The notes beneath the pieces were generated by a model, which ran no database searches, was not told the DNA's origin, and saw nothing but the letters and a program-made list of their open reading frames with translations. From Isoetes taiwanensis (taxonomy: Eukaryota; Streptophyta; Lycopodiopsida; Isoetales; Isoetaceae), in assembly GCA_021234155.1 (NCBI GenBank), contig JAJEKV010000011.1, positions 19,794,677 through 19,858,676 on the forward strand: 64,000 nucleotides of DNA. Direction: 5' to 3'. Of the stretch, positions 1 through 11,889 are shown piece by piece; position 1 is the first letter of the stretch, and each line of letters opens with the position of its first letter. The position numbers were made by a program, and so were the translations under genes.

Positions 1-550
1 TATATCTTTCTGTTATTCTCAAATGCGCTGTTATCCAGAGTTTTTTACGAAGCCTGAAGTTTTTCGAATATAAGGCCGTGATTATGCCCCATCCATTGTT
101 TCTAACAGACAAAATTTCTTGAACATATTGCATATAATCAGGCCTCTGAATCGCCCCACAATCTTCCATATCCACATATAGAAATCAATTTGTTTCTATA
201 TCTTCCATATGACCATCTTCTATATGCGCAGAGCTTGTGACATCTCCAAATACGGAAGCCCAACAGCCTTTACAAACGCAAGGCCTTCACAGATCTGCCG
301 GAATAATTTTGATGCAAGAAAAATTCACCTGAAAATCATGCCAAAATTTGTACCCAGGAAAAAGACGGTGTACGTGTCACTTACATATTAAGGCGCAAAA
401 GAATCGAATCTAAGGAGAAAGAATTATATATCTTCTGTAGATAATAAAGAAATAGGCCTGTCCGTCACGCTCTATGGACGACCAAGAAAGTGCCGCGTGG
501 CATGTTTTGGACCCTCAAATGGCGAAAACTTGCAAGCTTTGGAATTTTTA
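1..550. other. No gene recognised
   Basis: AT-rich sequence with only short open frames and no family motif that I can name. I see no exon with flanking splice signals and no terminal repeat. Confidence 0.5.
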
Positions 551-551
551 G

Positions 552-630
552 GAAGCATCGAGAAGCTTCCATTCATTCTATGCAGAAGCTTGCTTACAAG
601 TTCTGGAAGCTTCTTTAAATTCGTATAAAA
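552..630 (+). promoter_or_regulatory. Heat-shock-element cluster with TATA box
   Basis: A perfect three-unit heat shock element (TTCnnGAAnnTTC) lies at 601-613. A near-perfect four-unit array (GAA, one-mismatch TTC, GAA, TTC) lies at 553-569, and a weaker GAAGCTTG half lies at 584-591. A TATA box (TATAAAA) follows at 624-630, ten bases after the last unit. This spacing is typical of plant heat-shock-factor promoters. A transcript would start near 655, but the downstream sequence opens no long frame: ATG codons at 681 and 768 run quickly into stops. The target may be a non-coding transcript, an unspliced leader, or nothing. Confidence 0.45.
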
Positions 631-899
631 GGCGGCAGGGCTGCAGTGCAAGCTTGCAAGGTTGCAAAGGAGTGGACCAGATGGTTTAAAGAAGTCGGAG
701 TAGAGGTTGGAGTACAACTGGTTCGCTTCAAAGCAAGGCATCGGGCGATTCCGGAATCAGGTTATAAATGGCGGTGCTCCTTTGAAAACCAAATTTTTTC
801 CCTATTTTTTCCGCCACGAGCAGAGAAGAAGAGTCAACGAGCAAAAGAGAGGATTGATTAGGGTTACATGCATAGGAAGCCGGGAATGCAGCTTCTAAA

Positions 900-3300
900 T
901 TGTATGCATGTATTTTGATTTCGTCGATCAGAGCTGTGCATTCCGTCGATCAAAAAAAGCAGAGAAGCTGTAGAAAACTGTGGATGGCAGCAGTATTACA
1001 TAGATTTCTATAGCAAACAGAAGATACTGAGGAAATATCCCCAATTCTGTAGGTAATCTCTCTGCCCTCATTAAACTCGCTCCTCTGTTCAGTCAAGGTA
1101 GTGTAGTATGACTGAAAAATACGGTGCTCTGCTTGGTTGAGATATAGACCTTTTAGAATCGGAAGCACAAATTTATGCAGCATCCGATTTCTGTGTTAAG
1201 AACTGGCAGGAGGCAGACAAAAAGAGTATACTGTAAGTTTTGATTCCAAAATCTCTGATGTTGGTGGACAAAATTGAAGGAGACAAATAAGAAGATTGAA
1301 GGTGAATTTGACCATTTTGGAGGATCCATGTATGTATGCAGTTAGCTGTGTCTGCCCAGTTCCTATTAGTTTGCCGCATTTGATCCAATGATAAATACGT
1401 GTAAAAAAAAGTGATAGGCTTCTGGAAATTTCTTGAAACTTTGTGCTCGAGAATCCAGAAGCTTCAAGATAATGCTTGACCATACATATGCAGTGTGCCA
1501 ACAACATTTTTGTAATTCTCATACTTGATAGTATGTTGAATATAGAGGACGTCATGATCTGGGCCAAGCTTTGGTAGTGGGATGCAGATGAAAATCAATT
1601 TGAATTCTCAAAGTAATGGCAGTTTTGAAGTATAGTTATGATGATGAGACAATCTGTTGGCAGATTTTAGGCATGACATTCAATGTTGCCTCGCTATAAA
1701 CAAAAGCTTCAGTGGCTATTCTTAGATTCAATCAATATAATTGGCTTTTTCCATATGTTTACCATTGTATTCTTTCTAGAAAGTAGGAAGCAATGATTGA
1801 TGATTTGTTAGTGCATGTACAATGGATTGTATAACTGGTTCTAGGTTTTTGCAATACTTAACTTATAGTGTTAATATTGCTCATTGTTGGTTATAATGTT
1901 TAAATATAAAGCAAGTTTGATATAAGGTTGTCAAATTGACAAACATCGATGCAAAGAAGCCTTACCCCGAGAAACACAAACATTCCATGTAAAAAATATA
2001 TGGAGCAGCCTCAAATTAGGCCAAGGCAATACTTTGCCTATTCGCGACTTCGTCTGAGGAATATTCAAATAGGCAGCAAGTGAGAGAACTTGCTGAATCA
2101 AAGTAGGAGACTCTCTGATGCAGAACAAAGACCTTCTAAGTAGTCTAGAAGTTTATTATTCAATGCTCATTTTGTTCTATATTTTAAAGGGTACAGTAGT
2201 ATGTCTGGGAAAATTGTGAAAATTATAGTAGCATGTCTGCATGTTTATTGCAGCAGTTAGGGCCTACCATAGAGCTAGCCTTGGCCGAAGCCAGAGAAGT
2301 TAGCACCAGCCGACGGGTTTAGAGACTTAAATTCCTGTTCTGCGAGCATCATATTGCTCTCACAATAACTACTCTAATGTACCAGACATGCCATTAGATT
2401 ATTGATCAGATTGAAGCCAAACTTTGTTTTGTACATGTTTCCAATGAATTGTAGTGGCAAGTTATAAGTTAATGAGCCTGACATTGTGTGCACATTTGAT
2501 AAACAAAGGTTGAATAGCAGTGGCTAGTTGTTTGGTACCAGGAATGATCATAATCTACGTAAGAGTAGTATGGAGTTAGTACAATCTAAGATTGTCTCTC
2601 CACTCACAAACGACAATGATTTTCTAATAAACAAACAATAATAAGAACATTGTTTAGTTCTTATTGTCCATTTTGCCATTCTAAATGCCCAATTCTCACA
2701 TTCAAACATTCAAAAGCACGATTTGTTAAGTTCAAATGATCTAGGCTTTCATTGTTGTCCTTTGCACATGGGATGCTTCGAGCAGGAGACCCGATATTCC
2801 TCTTGGCGCAAGTAATTTAGTCAAATTAACTGCTCAATGTTCTTGCATCTTTCTGTTCTCACATGTCCCTTATATAGGTTCCTTATAGAGCTTGCGGCCC
2901 AGCTAGCACACTATAACGTGGGATTGGGCGCCCACGTCCAATGTTCATGGGGCACCAATAATTACACGTTGTCCAATGACTATGGGTGATGACTATGCCT
3001 AATGACTATGCATAATGCGCATTTTGGGGTACGTGGTGTTAAAAATGTCTCTTTAGAACAATAACAACGACATCATCATGGGCTTTTTGCCAGACTAATG
3101 TGTTACAGAATGGCAATTTCCACAAAAAAATACTACAAGCACGTGTAATTGTATACTATAGAAGCTCTTGGATGTCTAGAATGTTCTAGGGAAGCTGTTG
3201 TCACGTTGTTTCTATATATCAGTGTGATTGTAGACACCTTAGAACAAAACTATTTTAACCCTGCTTCTGCGTATTGTTTGTGCAGAACACATTGTTCATC
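900..3300. other. No gene recognised; intergenic
   Basis: AT-rich sequence without a recognisable coding frame. Around 2920-3020 there is a small inverted repeat built on ACGTGG/CCACGT and several copies of AATGACTATG, probably remnants of an old repeat. Nothing else can be named. Confidence 0.4.
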
Positions 3301-3321
3301 GCATAATAGCAAAGTAGAACG

Positions 3322-4493
3322 ATGCCGCGCAGACGGAGAGAGGAGACTTTAGAGAAACAAGAAACCAAACGCGCACATAACAGAGAAAGATCGCAAAGTA
3401 GAAGACAAGGCATGCTCAAAATAGAGACACCAGAGGGGCGTCGAGCAAGACTCGATAGAGCTGCCGAAGCACAAAGGAATAGAAGAGCACCAAAAAAAAA
3501 GTAAAGAAACAGAGCAAGAGCATGTTGCGACGTTGATGCACGGTACAGAGAAAGTTGCCGATGAACAACATGATGAGAGGCTAGCTGTACAGACTCAACA
3601 AGGACGTGCATACCGAGATAACCCATCAAGTTATAGAATAGCTCGAACTGACCATTCAACACACATCGAACCTCATCACTCTGGATAATTGAACCAGGAG
3701 TGCAAACATTGCCATGCACTAACATTTAAACACGATGATACAAAGTGATGCCATGACGACAAAATTAGCCTCCCTCCGTTGACAGCAATGCCCCCATTGC
3801 TATACCACCTGCTCAAAGGAGATCACCCAAAGAGCAAAGAGTTCAAGTCCCACATCAGGATTTACAATAATGCATTGGCATTTGTATCATTCGGAGCAGG
3901 CATACATGAATTCAATACACCAGGCCCATATTGCTTTAAGATCCACAGTCAAGTCTACCATAGATCTGGGCCTGCTCATCCCGATGATAATGCGTCGCCG
4001 AGATATGCCCAGTTATACATTCTGGACATGGAAGATGCGAATGACGAACGTATGCAAAATGTGCACAATGCAAAGTGCGATATGGACCTTATAAAGCAGC
4101 TTGACTTGGAAATAAGGAACATAAACCCATTTGCATAAGCTCTACATATGATGCACGAGACAAAGGAAAGTGCACGTCAATTGAATGAGCATGCAGAAGT
4201 AAGGATGTATTTTAATGAAGATAAAACATGGCTTCAACCCTGCATTTGTTAATGAGGTCGCTGTCATATTTGTAAATCCGGATGGGGAACCACCTTTTAA
4301 TAGAGACATATGCATCCATCAAAAAGCTGATGGCCTAAGGAATATCGCCATTACTGACCCATACGTTGACGCTCTTACCTACCTGCTGTTAATACCCTAT
4401 GACGACAAGGGGTGGCAAATGAACATGAGAAACCAAGTTAGGGCTTCATCGAGCCGAACGAGACAAAATATATGGACAATACTATTTATATAG
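3322..4493 (+). pseudogene. Helitron RepHel N-terminal region, broken
   Basis: Three open pieces belong together. 3322-3504 is a highly basic region with the ETPExRxARLxR pattern common at the start of plant Helitron proteins. 3779-4138 contains the FNTPGPYCFKIHSQVYHRSG region, the usual stretch before the Rep domain. 4215-4493 continues with EVAVIFVNPDGEPP. Between them, around 3690-3730, is a CxxCxxxxF zinc-knuckle-like segment. Stops at 3505, 4136 and 4494 and frame changes separate them. The Rep domain follows directly downstream. Confidence 0.7.
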
Positions 4494-4620
4494 ACTAAGC
4501 GCACGAAGTGATATAGGAGGCAACGACGGTCTTAAGTTTACTTTCAACCCTCTGTTAAGTGGGGGAAGATTAACACAACAATTCATAGTTGATGCCTACA
4601 CAAGGATAGAGGCCAACACC

Positions 4621-5598
4621 TTGAACTTCTACCGCCTCAACCAGAAGAATTTGCGAGCTGAAATGTACAAAGGCTTGATCGACTGCGTGAACCATGAGGC
4701 AGAGGCACAAGGGTTGAGTGCCGGAAGATTAGTCATCTTACCATCGTCATTTATTGGCGGTGCACGTGCCATGGAACAAAACTACCAAGATTCTATAGCG
4801 TTGATAAGGAGATTTGGAAAGCCCGACCTATTTGTCACATGCACATGCAACACGAATTGGCCAGAGATCACAAATAACTTAGAGGCGGGCCTGTCACCAG
4901 AGGATAGACTAGACGTGGTCGCCCGTATATACCACACGAAATTAATGGCAATTTTCCATGACATTTTAGAAAAAGACATTTTTGGAAAAATTAAAGCATA
5001 TACATATATAATTGAGTACCAAAAGCGAGGTTTACCACACTGCCATATGCTACTGATACTGGAACGGGCCGACAAAATACGCGATAGCGATGATATTGAT
5101 AAGATCACGAGTGCAGAAATACCAGGTATGTACATCACATTGTTATTTGAGTTCTGATATCATCATTTAGGTAAATCCTGAATTACAGACCCACTGGAGG
5201 ACCTTGAATTGCACGAAATTGTGAAAAAATACATGGTGCATGGACCATGTAACTCGAGATGCATGAAACTAAATGAAAAGACTAGAAAAATGGAATGTTA
5301 TAAAGGTTTTCCAAAAGCATTTACTGAAAGCACCTCAATCAAAGAGAATGGGTACCCCGATTATAGAAGACGTGTCGGTGTCTACTATGAGCAAGGCAAC
5401 ATGACGATAGATAACAGCATGGTTGTCCCATACAATGCTTACCTCACAAAGAAGTATGTGTGCCATATAAATGTGGAGCAATGTTTCAATGTTGGGAGCA
5501 TAAAATATATTTTCAAGTACATTCATAAAGGTCATGATCGAGCGAGCATTAAATTAATAGCACATCCAGAGACGGGCACACAGACCACATACAATTAG
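4621..5598 (+). pseudogene. Helitron Rep nuclease domain with a spliceable intron
   Basis: The first part (4621-5125) ends in the Rep HUH-type motif, here YQKRGLPHCHML, the metal-binding H-x-H of rolling-circle nucleases. The second part (5189-5598) resumes with DPLEDLELHEIVKKYMVHGP and reaches the conserved IKYIFKYIHKGHD block, close to where the catalytic tyrosines lie in the family. The two parts join in phase if the 63 bases 5126-5188 are removed; that segment begins GTATGT and ends ACAG. Without removal, a stop at 5155 ends the frame. After 5598 the frame is lost again, and matching residues continue in other frames to about 5680. Confidence 0.75.
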
Positions 5599-5784
5599 GA
5601 TGAGATTACATCTCTGCGCCAGAAGCAATGTGGAGGACATATGGTTACAAAATGCATCACACGTCCCATGTTGTACACAGGTTGTTATTTTTGAACTCAA
5701 AGTGCATTTTACTGCATTACTAACTCTCATAATATATCCTTAAAACGTCTTGCAATATTAAAGGGTGTTGCAACAAAACATACG

Positions 5785-7765
5785 ATGCTCACTACCTGGT
5801 TCGAGCTAAATAAAATTGATCCCGCAGCTCGACAGGTAAAATATCCAGAAATTCCACATCATTATACTTTTATAAAAAGCCCCCAAGGCACGTGGAAAAT
5901 AAGGGAGGGCAAATATAAACTGATTTCAAGAATGTATAATGTCAGCCCAAAGGACATAGAAAGATATCACTTGCGCCTATTGCTGCTACACAGAAAAGAA
6001 GCCACTAGCTTCAAAGACATCAAGACTATCAATGGAAGACAATGCACCACATTTCATGAGGCAGCAAAAGAACTTGGACTATTAGCAGATGACACAGAAT
6101 GGGAGAGAACACTCGAGGATGCAGCTGCTTTTCAGATGTCTGCCCAATTACGACAAACATTTGCCTTCATCTGCATCTATGGGCTTCCTTCGGATCCACG
6201 CGAACTATGGGGCAAGTTCAAACACCTTTTAGCAGAGGATTATGCCCGTGACATGTCAGAGGAAGATGTATACAACACATCATTATTATCCATAAATGAA
6301 TCGTATCAGCTTCCACGACCTAGACGAAACCAGTACTATGATGCAACAATCAGCCAGACCTTTAATGTGTCCTTTGAAAAGGCTACAGGAGATGAGTGTT
6401 ATGCGAAATTAACTCCAGACCAAAAAGAAATCGCTGATGCCATTCTCCTTGCGCTTGATGGAACTCAGCCATTACGTTCATGCATAAACGTGGATGGGCC
6501 AAGGGGCTCTGGAAAAACATACGTCTTTAATACCATTATTAGCATGTTGAGAGGAAGAGAGCTTGGTGTTATTGCAGTCGCATTGACAGGTATAGCGAGC
6601 CTTCTGCTCAAAGGAGCCCAAACAGTCCACTCTACATTCAAGCTCCTGCTAAAGCTAACACCTGAATCAACTTCCACCTGCGGCCCACGAGCAGACAGGC
6701 AAACAAAATAAGAAAAGCATCACTTTTGGTGTGAGATGAATTGAGCACAACACATTCCGATGTGCTCACAGCAGTTGATACTGTCTTGAGGGAAATTCGA
6801 TGTGATTCCAGACCATTCGGAGGAATAATTGTATTGGCTGATGGTGATTTCAGACAGCAAATACACGTAATCAAACGAGCCAAAAAGATGGAAATCCTCT
6901 CAAAAATGCCTTAGAGGCAACCCTCTATGGAAATATTTTAAGATATTCAGATTGACAACAAACATGCGTCTTCGTAAAGTCGAAAGAGAATGGTCTTACT
7001 ACCTACTAAAACTTGGAGATGGAGAACGGATGAACGAGGAGCCTACACTTCCTGCAGATGTCGTTCATCTACCAAGCACATGCATTGCGCAGAACAACAT
7101 TATCGATGAGGTATTTGAAACAAGCATCGACTCAACAAGCATAGAACACCTATTTGAAAAATCCATACTATCTCCAAAAAATGAGGATACACTAAAACTC
7201 AGCGGCAAAACCTTGCAAAGGTTGCATGGAGATTAGCACCCATACATGGAAGATGAAGAGGACACAAGAAAATTTCCAATTAAATTTATTAACCACCTCA
7301 CACCCTCCGGAATGCCGCCTCACAAGCTCAATATCAAGATAGGAGCAATAGTAATGTTGCTAAGGAAGATGTATCCTTAGGGTGGACTGTGCAACGGGAC
7401 ACGCCCCGCATCACCCATGCAACACAAAGAATCCTACGGGCGGAAATAATTACAGGTCAATTCAGAGGCACCCCAATCCTGCTCCCAAAGATCAACCTGA
7501 CGACGTCTTATTCGCACATACCATTCACCAGGAGACAATATCCAATCCGCTTGGCTTTCTCGATGCCAATAAACAAGTCGCATGGCCAATCTTTATAGAC
7601 TGTTGGACTTTACTTGCCAGCCCTAGTTTTTGCACACAGTCAACTTTATGTTGCTCTCTCAAGGTGCACTTCTCAGGCAGGAATCAAAATTGCTATTACG
7701 GAAACATCACGTCAAGGTGCATTACGAAAAGACCACTGAATGTACACCCCAAATGTCGTATATAA
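5785..7765 (+). pseudogene. Helitron Pif1-type helicase domain, broken
   Basis: The open piece 5785-6711 (308 codons) contains the helicase Walker A motif GPRGSGKT at about residue 239, followed by the ALTGIASLLL motif. After a stop at 6709 the homology continues in other frames: a degraded Walker B region to about 6950, then LTTNMRL at 6952-6972, LPSTC near 7078, the LKIGAIVMLLR-like block near 7320, and the C-terminal YVALSRCTS motif near 7650. Pif1-like 5'-3' helicases unwind DNA during rolling-circle transposition. Nearly the whole helicase is represented, but at least four lesions separate the pieces. Confidence 0.8.
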
Positions 7766-7833
7766 AGAAGCACTTATATAAATAGAGCAGTATTCATTTG
7801 AATATGAAAAGAGGCCGGCGGGTGCTTTTCTAG

Positions 7834-8140
7834 TATATACAAGAAATTTATCGCGGCGGTCGCCACGAACTTTTTTTTCTGACTTAGTGCAAAGGCCACC
7901 ATGTGTATATGATATTTGCTGCTTATCAGGTGTTGAAGATATCCAATAGAAAGAAGGAATTTAGTTTATCAAGTTATTTCCGCATGCATGCATTGAAATA
8001 AATGCATGTAATGAGCACATATCCCCTAATATAATGAAAATCTACTTCAACAAATCTATCTAGACACAACCTTTGTAAGTGTCATTAACATAGGTTCTTG
8101 AGACATCAAAGTGGGGGTCTAACTATTGTTGGAAATTTTC
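7834..8140. other. No gene recognised
   Basis: A short AT-rich gap after the Helitron. I see no coding frame, only poly-A/T runs. Confidence 0.4.
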
Positions 8141-8144
8141 TGTC

Positions 8145-8390
8145 CGCTTCAAGCGTTCGAAGGTTGAGCCTAGTATTTCTATCAGACTGGAACGTTTGAA
8201 GGTTGAGTATAATATTAAAGTACATAATTGAGAATGTAACTCTATTCGATAAGCTAAGAAATGCCTTCAAACGTTTGAAGGTTGAGCCGAGTATTTCTAT
8301 AAGCTTGAAACCTTTGAAGGTTGAGCATAATATTAAAGTCCATAGTCGAGAATGTAACTCTATTGGATAAGCTAAGAAATGCGTTGGATA
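8145..8390. repeat. 118 bp tandem duplication
   Basis: Two head-to-tail copies of a unit of about 118 bp, marked by GAAGGTTGAGCC at 8159 and 8277. Each unit also contains a second, shorter copy of the core TTTGAAGGTTGAG, so the pattern is partly dimeric. The copies differ at several positions. The array lies just past the 3' end of the neighbouring minus-strand LINE. Confidence 0.75.
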
Positions 8391-8399
8391 TGAAAACTT

Positions 8400-10050
8400 T
8401 TCATAGGCTTTGTCTTTAAGATTACATACCATGCAGATACTGTGAGCACACCCGCTACTCGCCATCGACGCTGCGTCAAGGGATGGACAGAAGAGACTAG
8501 GGGACAATCTGCCTGGCTGTCACGCAAAGGGATCCACCAGCAACTTACTGTAGGATCTGTGTGGGGATGGAAATGAAACAAATTGCGCACAGTCTCCCAA
8601 GCAGCTAGCAATCCCTTGAGGAAAGGAGAGGCATTAAGATATGGAGAAAGCGGATAGAATAATGCCCATGGGAGGAGTGGCTTAATGGATGGAGGGGCCA
8701 AAGGAAATACATCTGTAAAGACTGGTGAATGAGACGCAGCCCTGGAGAATTATCAGCATTATTTAGAATCTGCCATATGAACTTAGAAATCAGTACCTTG
8801 CTCTGGAAAAGAAAGTGAATCATCCTTAGCTCGCCACAAAGTTTAGGCATAATGCACTTTTCCCAATTTTAACATCAGCTCCTTCTTCAATGCCACCCCA
8901 GATAAAGTTCCTGAAAGTACGAACAATGAGCTGCATCTTTGTCAGCGGTGCCAGCAAGATGGATGCCATATAGACATATGTACTACTCATAACTGACTTT
9001 GCCACAGTTATGCGGCCAGCCATGGATAACTTAGCCGTGGACCACCTAAACAAATGCCTTTCCAACCACTTAATAATAACATCCCACGCGTCTCCAGATG
9101 AGAGGTCTATACCGACTGGAATGCTCAGAACCCTAGTTGCCTTCCCATGAGGAAGAACCTTCCATGGAAATGCACCCACAGAAGACGTCACTGAAGAGTC
9201 TAGGGCCCACAAGGCAGTACACTTTTGCCATCCCACAAAGATACCAGAAGCTAAAGAGAAACTGTCCAACAAGGAAATGGCATTCTGCAAATTCTGCTCA
9301 TCATCCATTAAGAACAAGAAAGTGTCATCTGCGTACTGATTACAAATCTTCTATGAACCATTATTCATGGGAAGATCATGCAAGATACCTTCATGCACTG
9401 CAAAAGAGAATACCTGAGAAACAATCTCTGCCACAATTGTAAAAAGCAGCGGTGCCAAAGGGCAGCCCTGGCGAATGCCACGTCCCACCTGTAAAAATGT
9501 CGATGGTTCCCCTTGAAAAATAACTGACAATGAGCAGAATAATGAAGTTTTATAATGTTTGTTGCGAACTGGCAAAACCATGACGTAGGAGGCATTGCTC
9601 CAGGAAACTCCAGTCAACACTGTCATATGCTTTTGCAAAGTCCAGTTTCAAGTATATAATGGGATAACCATACATTCTAGCCCAATAGAGACCCTCATAT
9701 GCTGCTGCCACATTGTTCAAGATACACCGGCGAGGCAAGAAACCTGACTGTGTGGAAGAGATGGATTCAATAAGCATGCCACAAACTTTTGAGCAAAAGC
9801 TTTAGCAAAGATCTTGTACACTGAGGACAACAAGGTAATAGGGTGCCAATCTGAAATGGAAGAGGGATCCTTACATTTTGGAATAAGGGAGATACAACCA
9901 GAGTTGAGGATTTTGTCCAGGTGCCTCTGTCCTATGGGTCGGGCTATATGGCAAAAAGTGGTTGAAAGGTTCAACAAAATATTTTGGCATCGTGAAATAG
10001 AAGCATCTGCAGCCATGTCATCGATGCCTATGTTATCTTACCAAAATGGA
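8400..10050 (-). mobile_element. Truncated LINE (L1-like), minus strand
   Basis: Read from 10050 down to 8400, this encodes the middle and C-terminal parts of a plant non-LTR retrotransposon ORF2: the LIPKCKDP...WHPITLLSSVYKI entry region of reverse transcriptase (10016-9717), YLKLDFAKAYDSVDW (about 9650), RGIRQGCPLAPLLF (about 9450), an active-site region lost to frame changes near 9330, then WSTAKLSMAGRITVAKS (about 9020) and FIWGGIEEG (about 8900). It changes frame several times, has no endonuclease domain and is inactive. The same family recurs in the opposite orientation at 11900-13134, sharing GWQKCTALW and FIWxGxEEG. Confidence 0.85.
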
Positions 10051-10234
10051 TGCCTAGCCAGCCAAATGCTGCAAAAAATGGGTTGGGAATTGAATATGTT
10101 GCAGGTACATATATTGATTGCAATTGTGGAAGCTTTTATTTGCCTGCAATGCATGAACATGACCTGTGTATACTTGAATATGGTGCTTCCCATGCAAAAG
10201 TTCCCTCCCTTATATCTGGTGGACGATAAAAAAA

Positions 10235-10261
10235 CTATTCTATTCTATTCTATTCTATTCT
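10235..10261. repeat. TATTC pentanucleotide microsatellite
   Basis: About five perfect copies of TATTC in a row. It may mark the tail of an old retrotransposed sequence, but no element could be assigned to it. Confidence 0.9.
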
Positions 10262-10269
10262 AAATTCAT

Positions 10270-11880
10270 AATCTGGTCTTCTCTCTAAAAAGTCAAACTG
10301 AAACCATTAAAACTAGCTCCATTCCTAAAGGATGTTTTGCATAGCATGTTTGGCTGAGCTATAGAAACATGGCCAAAAAATGAAGCATATTGCAGCCCGG
10401 CCAGGACCGGAAGTGACCAGTGCCTTGAGAGGCCCTCAAGGGAATTAATGCCCAAAAGGTCCACATTTCTAATGGTGTCACTTTTGTAAAGAAATTAGAA
10501 TGTTGTGCATGATGTTAGCTTATCTGATTCAGTTTTCTTTTATTGCCCCTAATCCTCGATTGTGTGCTCAATGCTCTTTCAGGTTTTAAGTGGTGTCAAT
10601 AAAGGATCTATATTTTTGTTGTGTTAATTAATGTAAGAGTTAGTGGTTGGTATTTTGTATTTGGAAAATGGTGAACATTAGTTGAATCTGTATTTCTGGC
10701 GCTACTTGTAGCATATACTCTGGGACTGTAGTAGGAGCTTGAGAAGCCCTTATTTGTGGGGTTCCATCGATTTCAAATCTCTTTGAATTGGTAATGATCA
10801 TTACCTTGTGGTGGGATTGTTGGTATCTTTGCTTTCATATCTAATTAAGGTAGCATCAGGTCTAAAGTGGTGAGAGTGTAAAAAGGAGTCTTACTATTAC
10901 ATTCAAATTGGATAAAGCCTCAGATGTTGTTCTTCTTGTAGCTGGACCAACATTAGAAAGCATAACTAGAGGGAGTGGATGGCCTAGCATGGCAATTGTT
11001 GCTACACTTTGGGTGCAAAAGATCAAGAGATGGCACGAATACTTAGCTTTTTTTGCATCACACAACATTCACACATGATAAAAATGCCGTGAAACAATTG
11101 TTACGAAGACATTTCTATGCCACTCTGAGTTCAAATAGTAGTCTTTTCCGTAAATGTAAATTTAATGGTGGTGTAGGTGCCCTTCTCAGTCATAAAAGTT
11201 ATACTCATTCTAGCTTTTGGGGTCCATCTACTGCGGCCCCAGGGATCACCTGCGTACTGTCCCTTAATGTTATCATGTTTGTTACGAATGAGATAACTCA
11301 CTTTGTTGCAGAAACAGTTAGGAATTTTTTCCATTGGAATAGAAGTTGGATATATGAAATCCTATATTTTGAAGTTCCAGTTTTTATCTGGTAGCAACTT
11401 CAGAATCAAACCATGTAGTCAAAACACAGTACTAGAAGGGGATGCTATTGCTCATTTCTCTAAGCTTTATAGAGCACTTGTGTGGGGTGTTCCACCTTCT
11501 CAGAACCCAACTACACAAAGTGCTACAAGAACCTTTTTAAATGCTCTCCTCTAGTGAGTTCTTAGTTCACATATGGATATCTTGGCATCTGCACTAGATG
11601 TATGATTAAAATTGGCTGTGAGCAAACTACTTGGAAAGCCTATGTCCTTGATTTTCTAACGTTGTTGGTAACATGTACTCCAGGCTGATACAAGACATAA
11701 AAATTAATGCCGAAGAAACTTGCAAAAAGAGTAAGGTTTTGGCATGAACATGATCTTCCAGTTGCTTTGCTAGAAACTGCTATGGGTGCAGCTGCAAAGC
11801 TACTATAATCTTAATTTCATGCCTTGTCTTTGGTATTATTTATTGTGGTAAGAAACTGATAAGATAGGTATGCAGATGAA
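10270..11880. other. No gene recognised
   Basis: The open frames here (for example 11053-11394) show no family motif and no convincing splice sites. The stretch lies between two inverted LINE copies and is probably older repeat-derived sequence. Confidence 0.4.
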
Positions 11881-11889
11881 GCTGGAGAT

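Larger units (their letters stand above)
3322..7833 (+). mobile_element. Decayed autonomous Helitron
   Basis: This stretch carries, in order, the parts of a plant RepHel protein: a basic N-terminal region (3322-3504), a cysteine/histidine-rich segment (about 3690-3745), the Helitron-like N-terminal and Rep domain (3780-5640), and a Pif1-type helicase (5785-7765). The frame is broken by many stops and frameshifts, so it cannot make a full protein. Helitrons move by rolling circle, leave no target duplication, and end in CTRR after a small hairpin. A candidate 3' end is CTAG at 7830-7833 followed by T, preceded by a possible AAAAG/CTTTT stem around a GC-rich loop. I could not find the 5' TC end. 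Confidence 0.8.
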
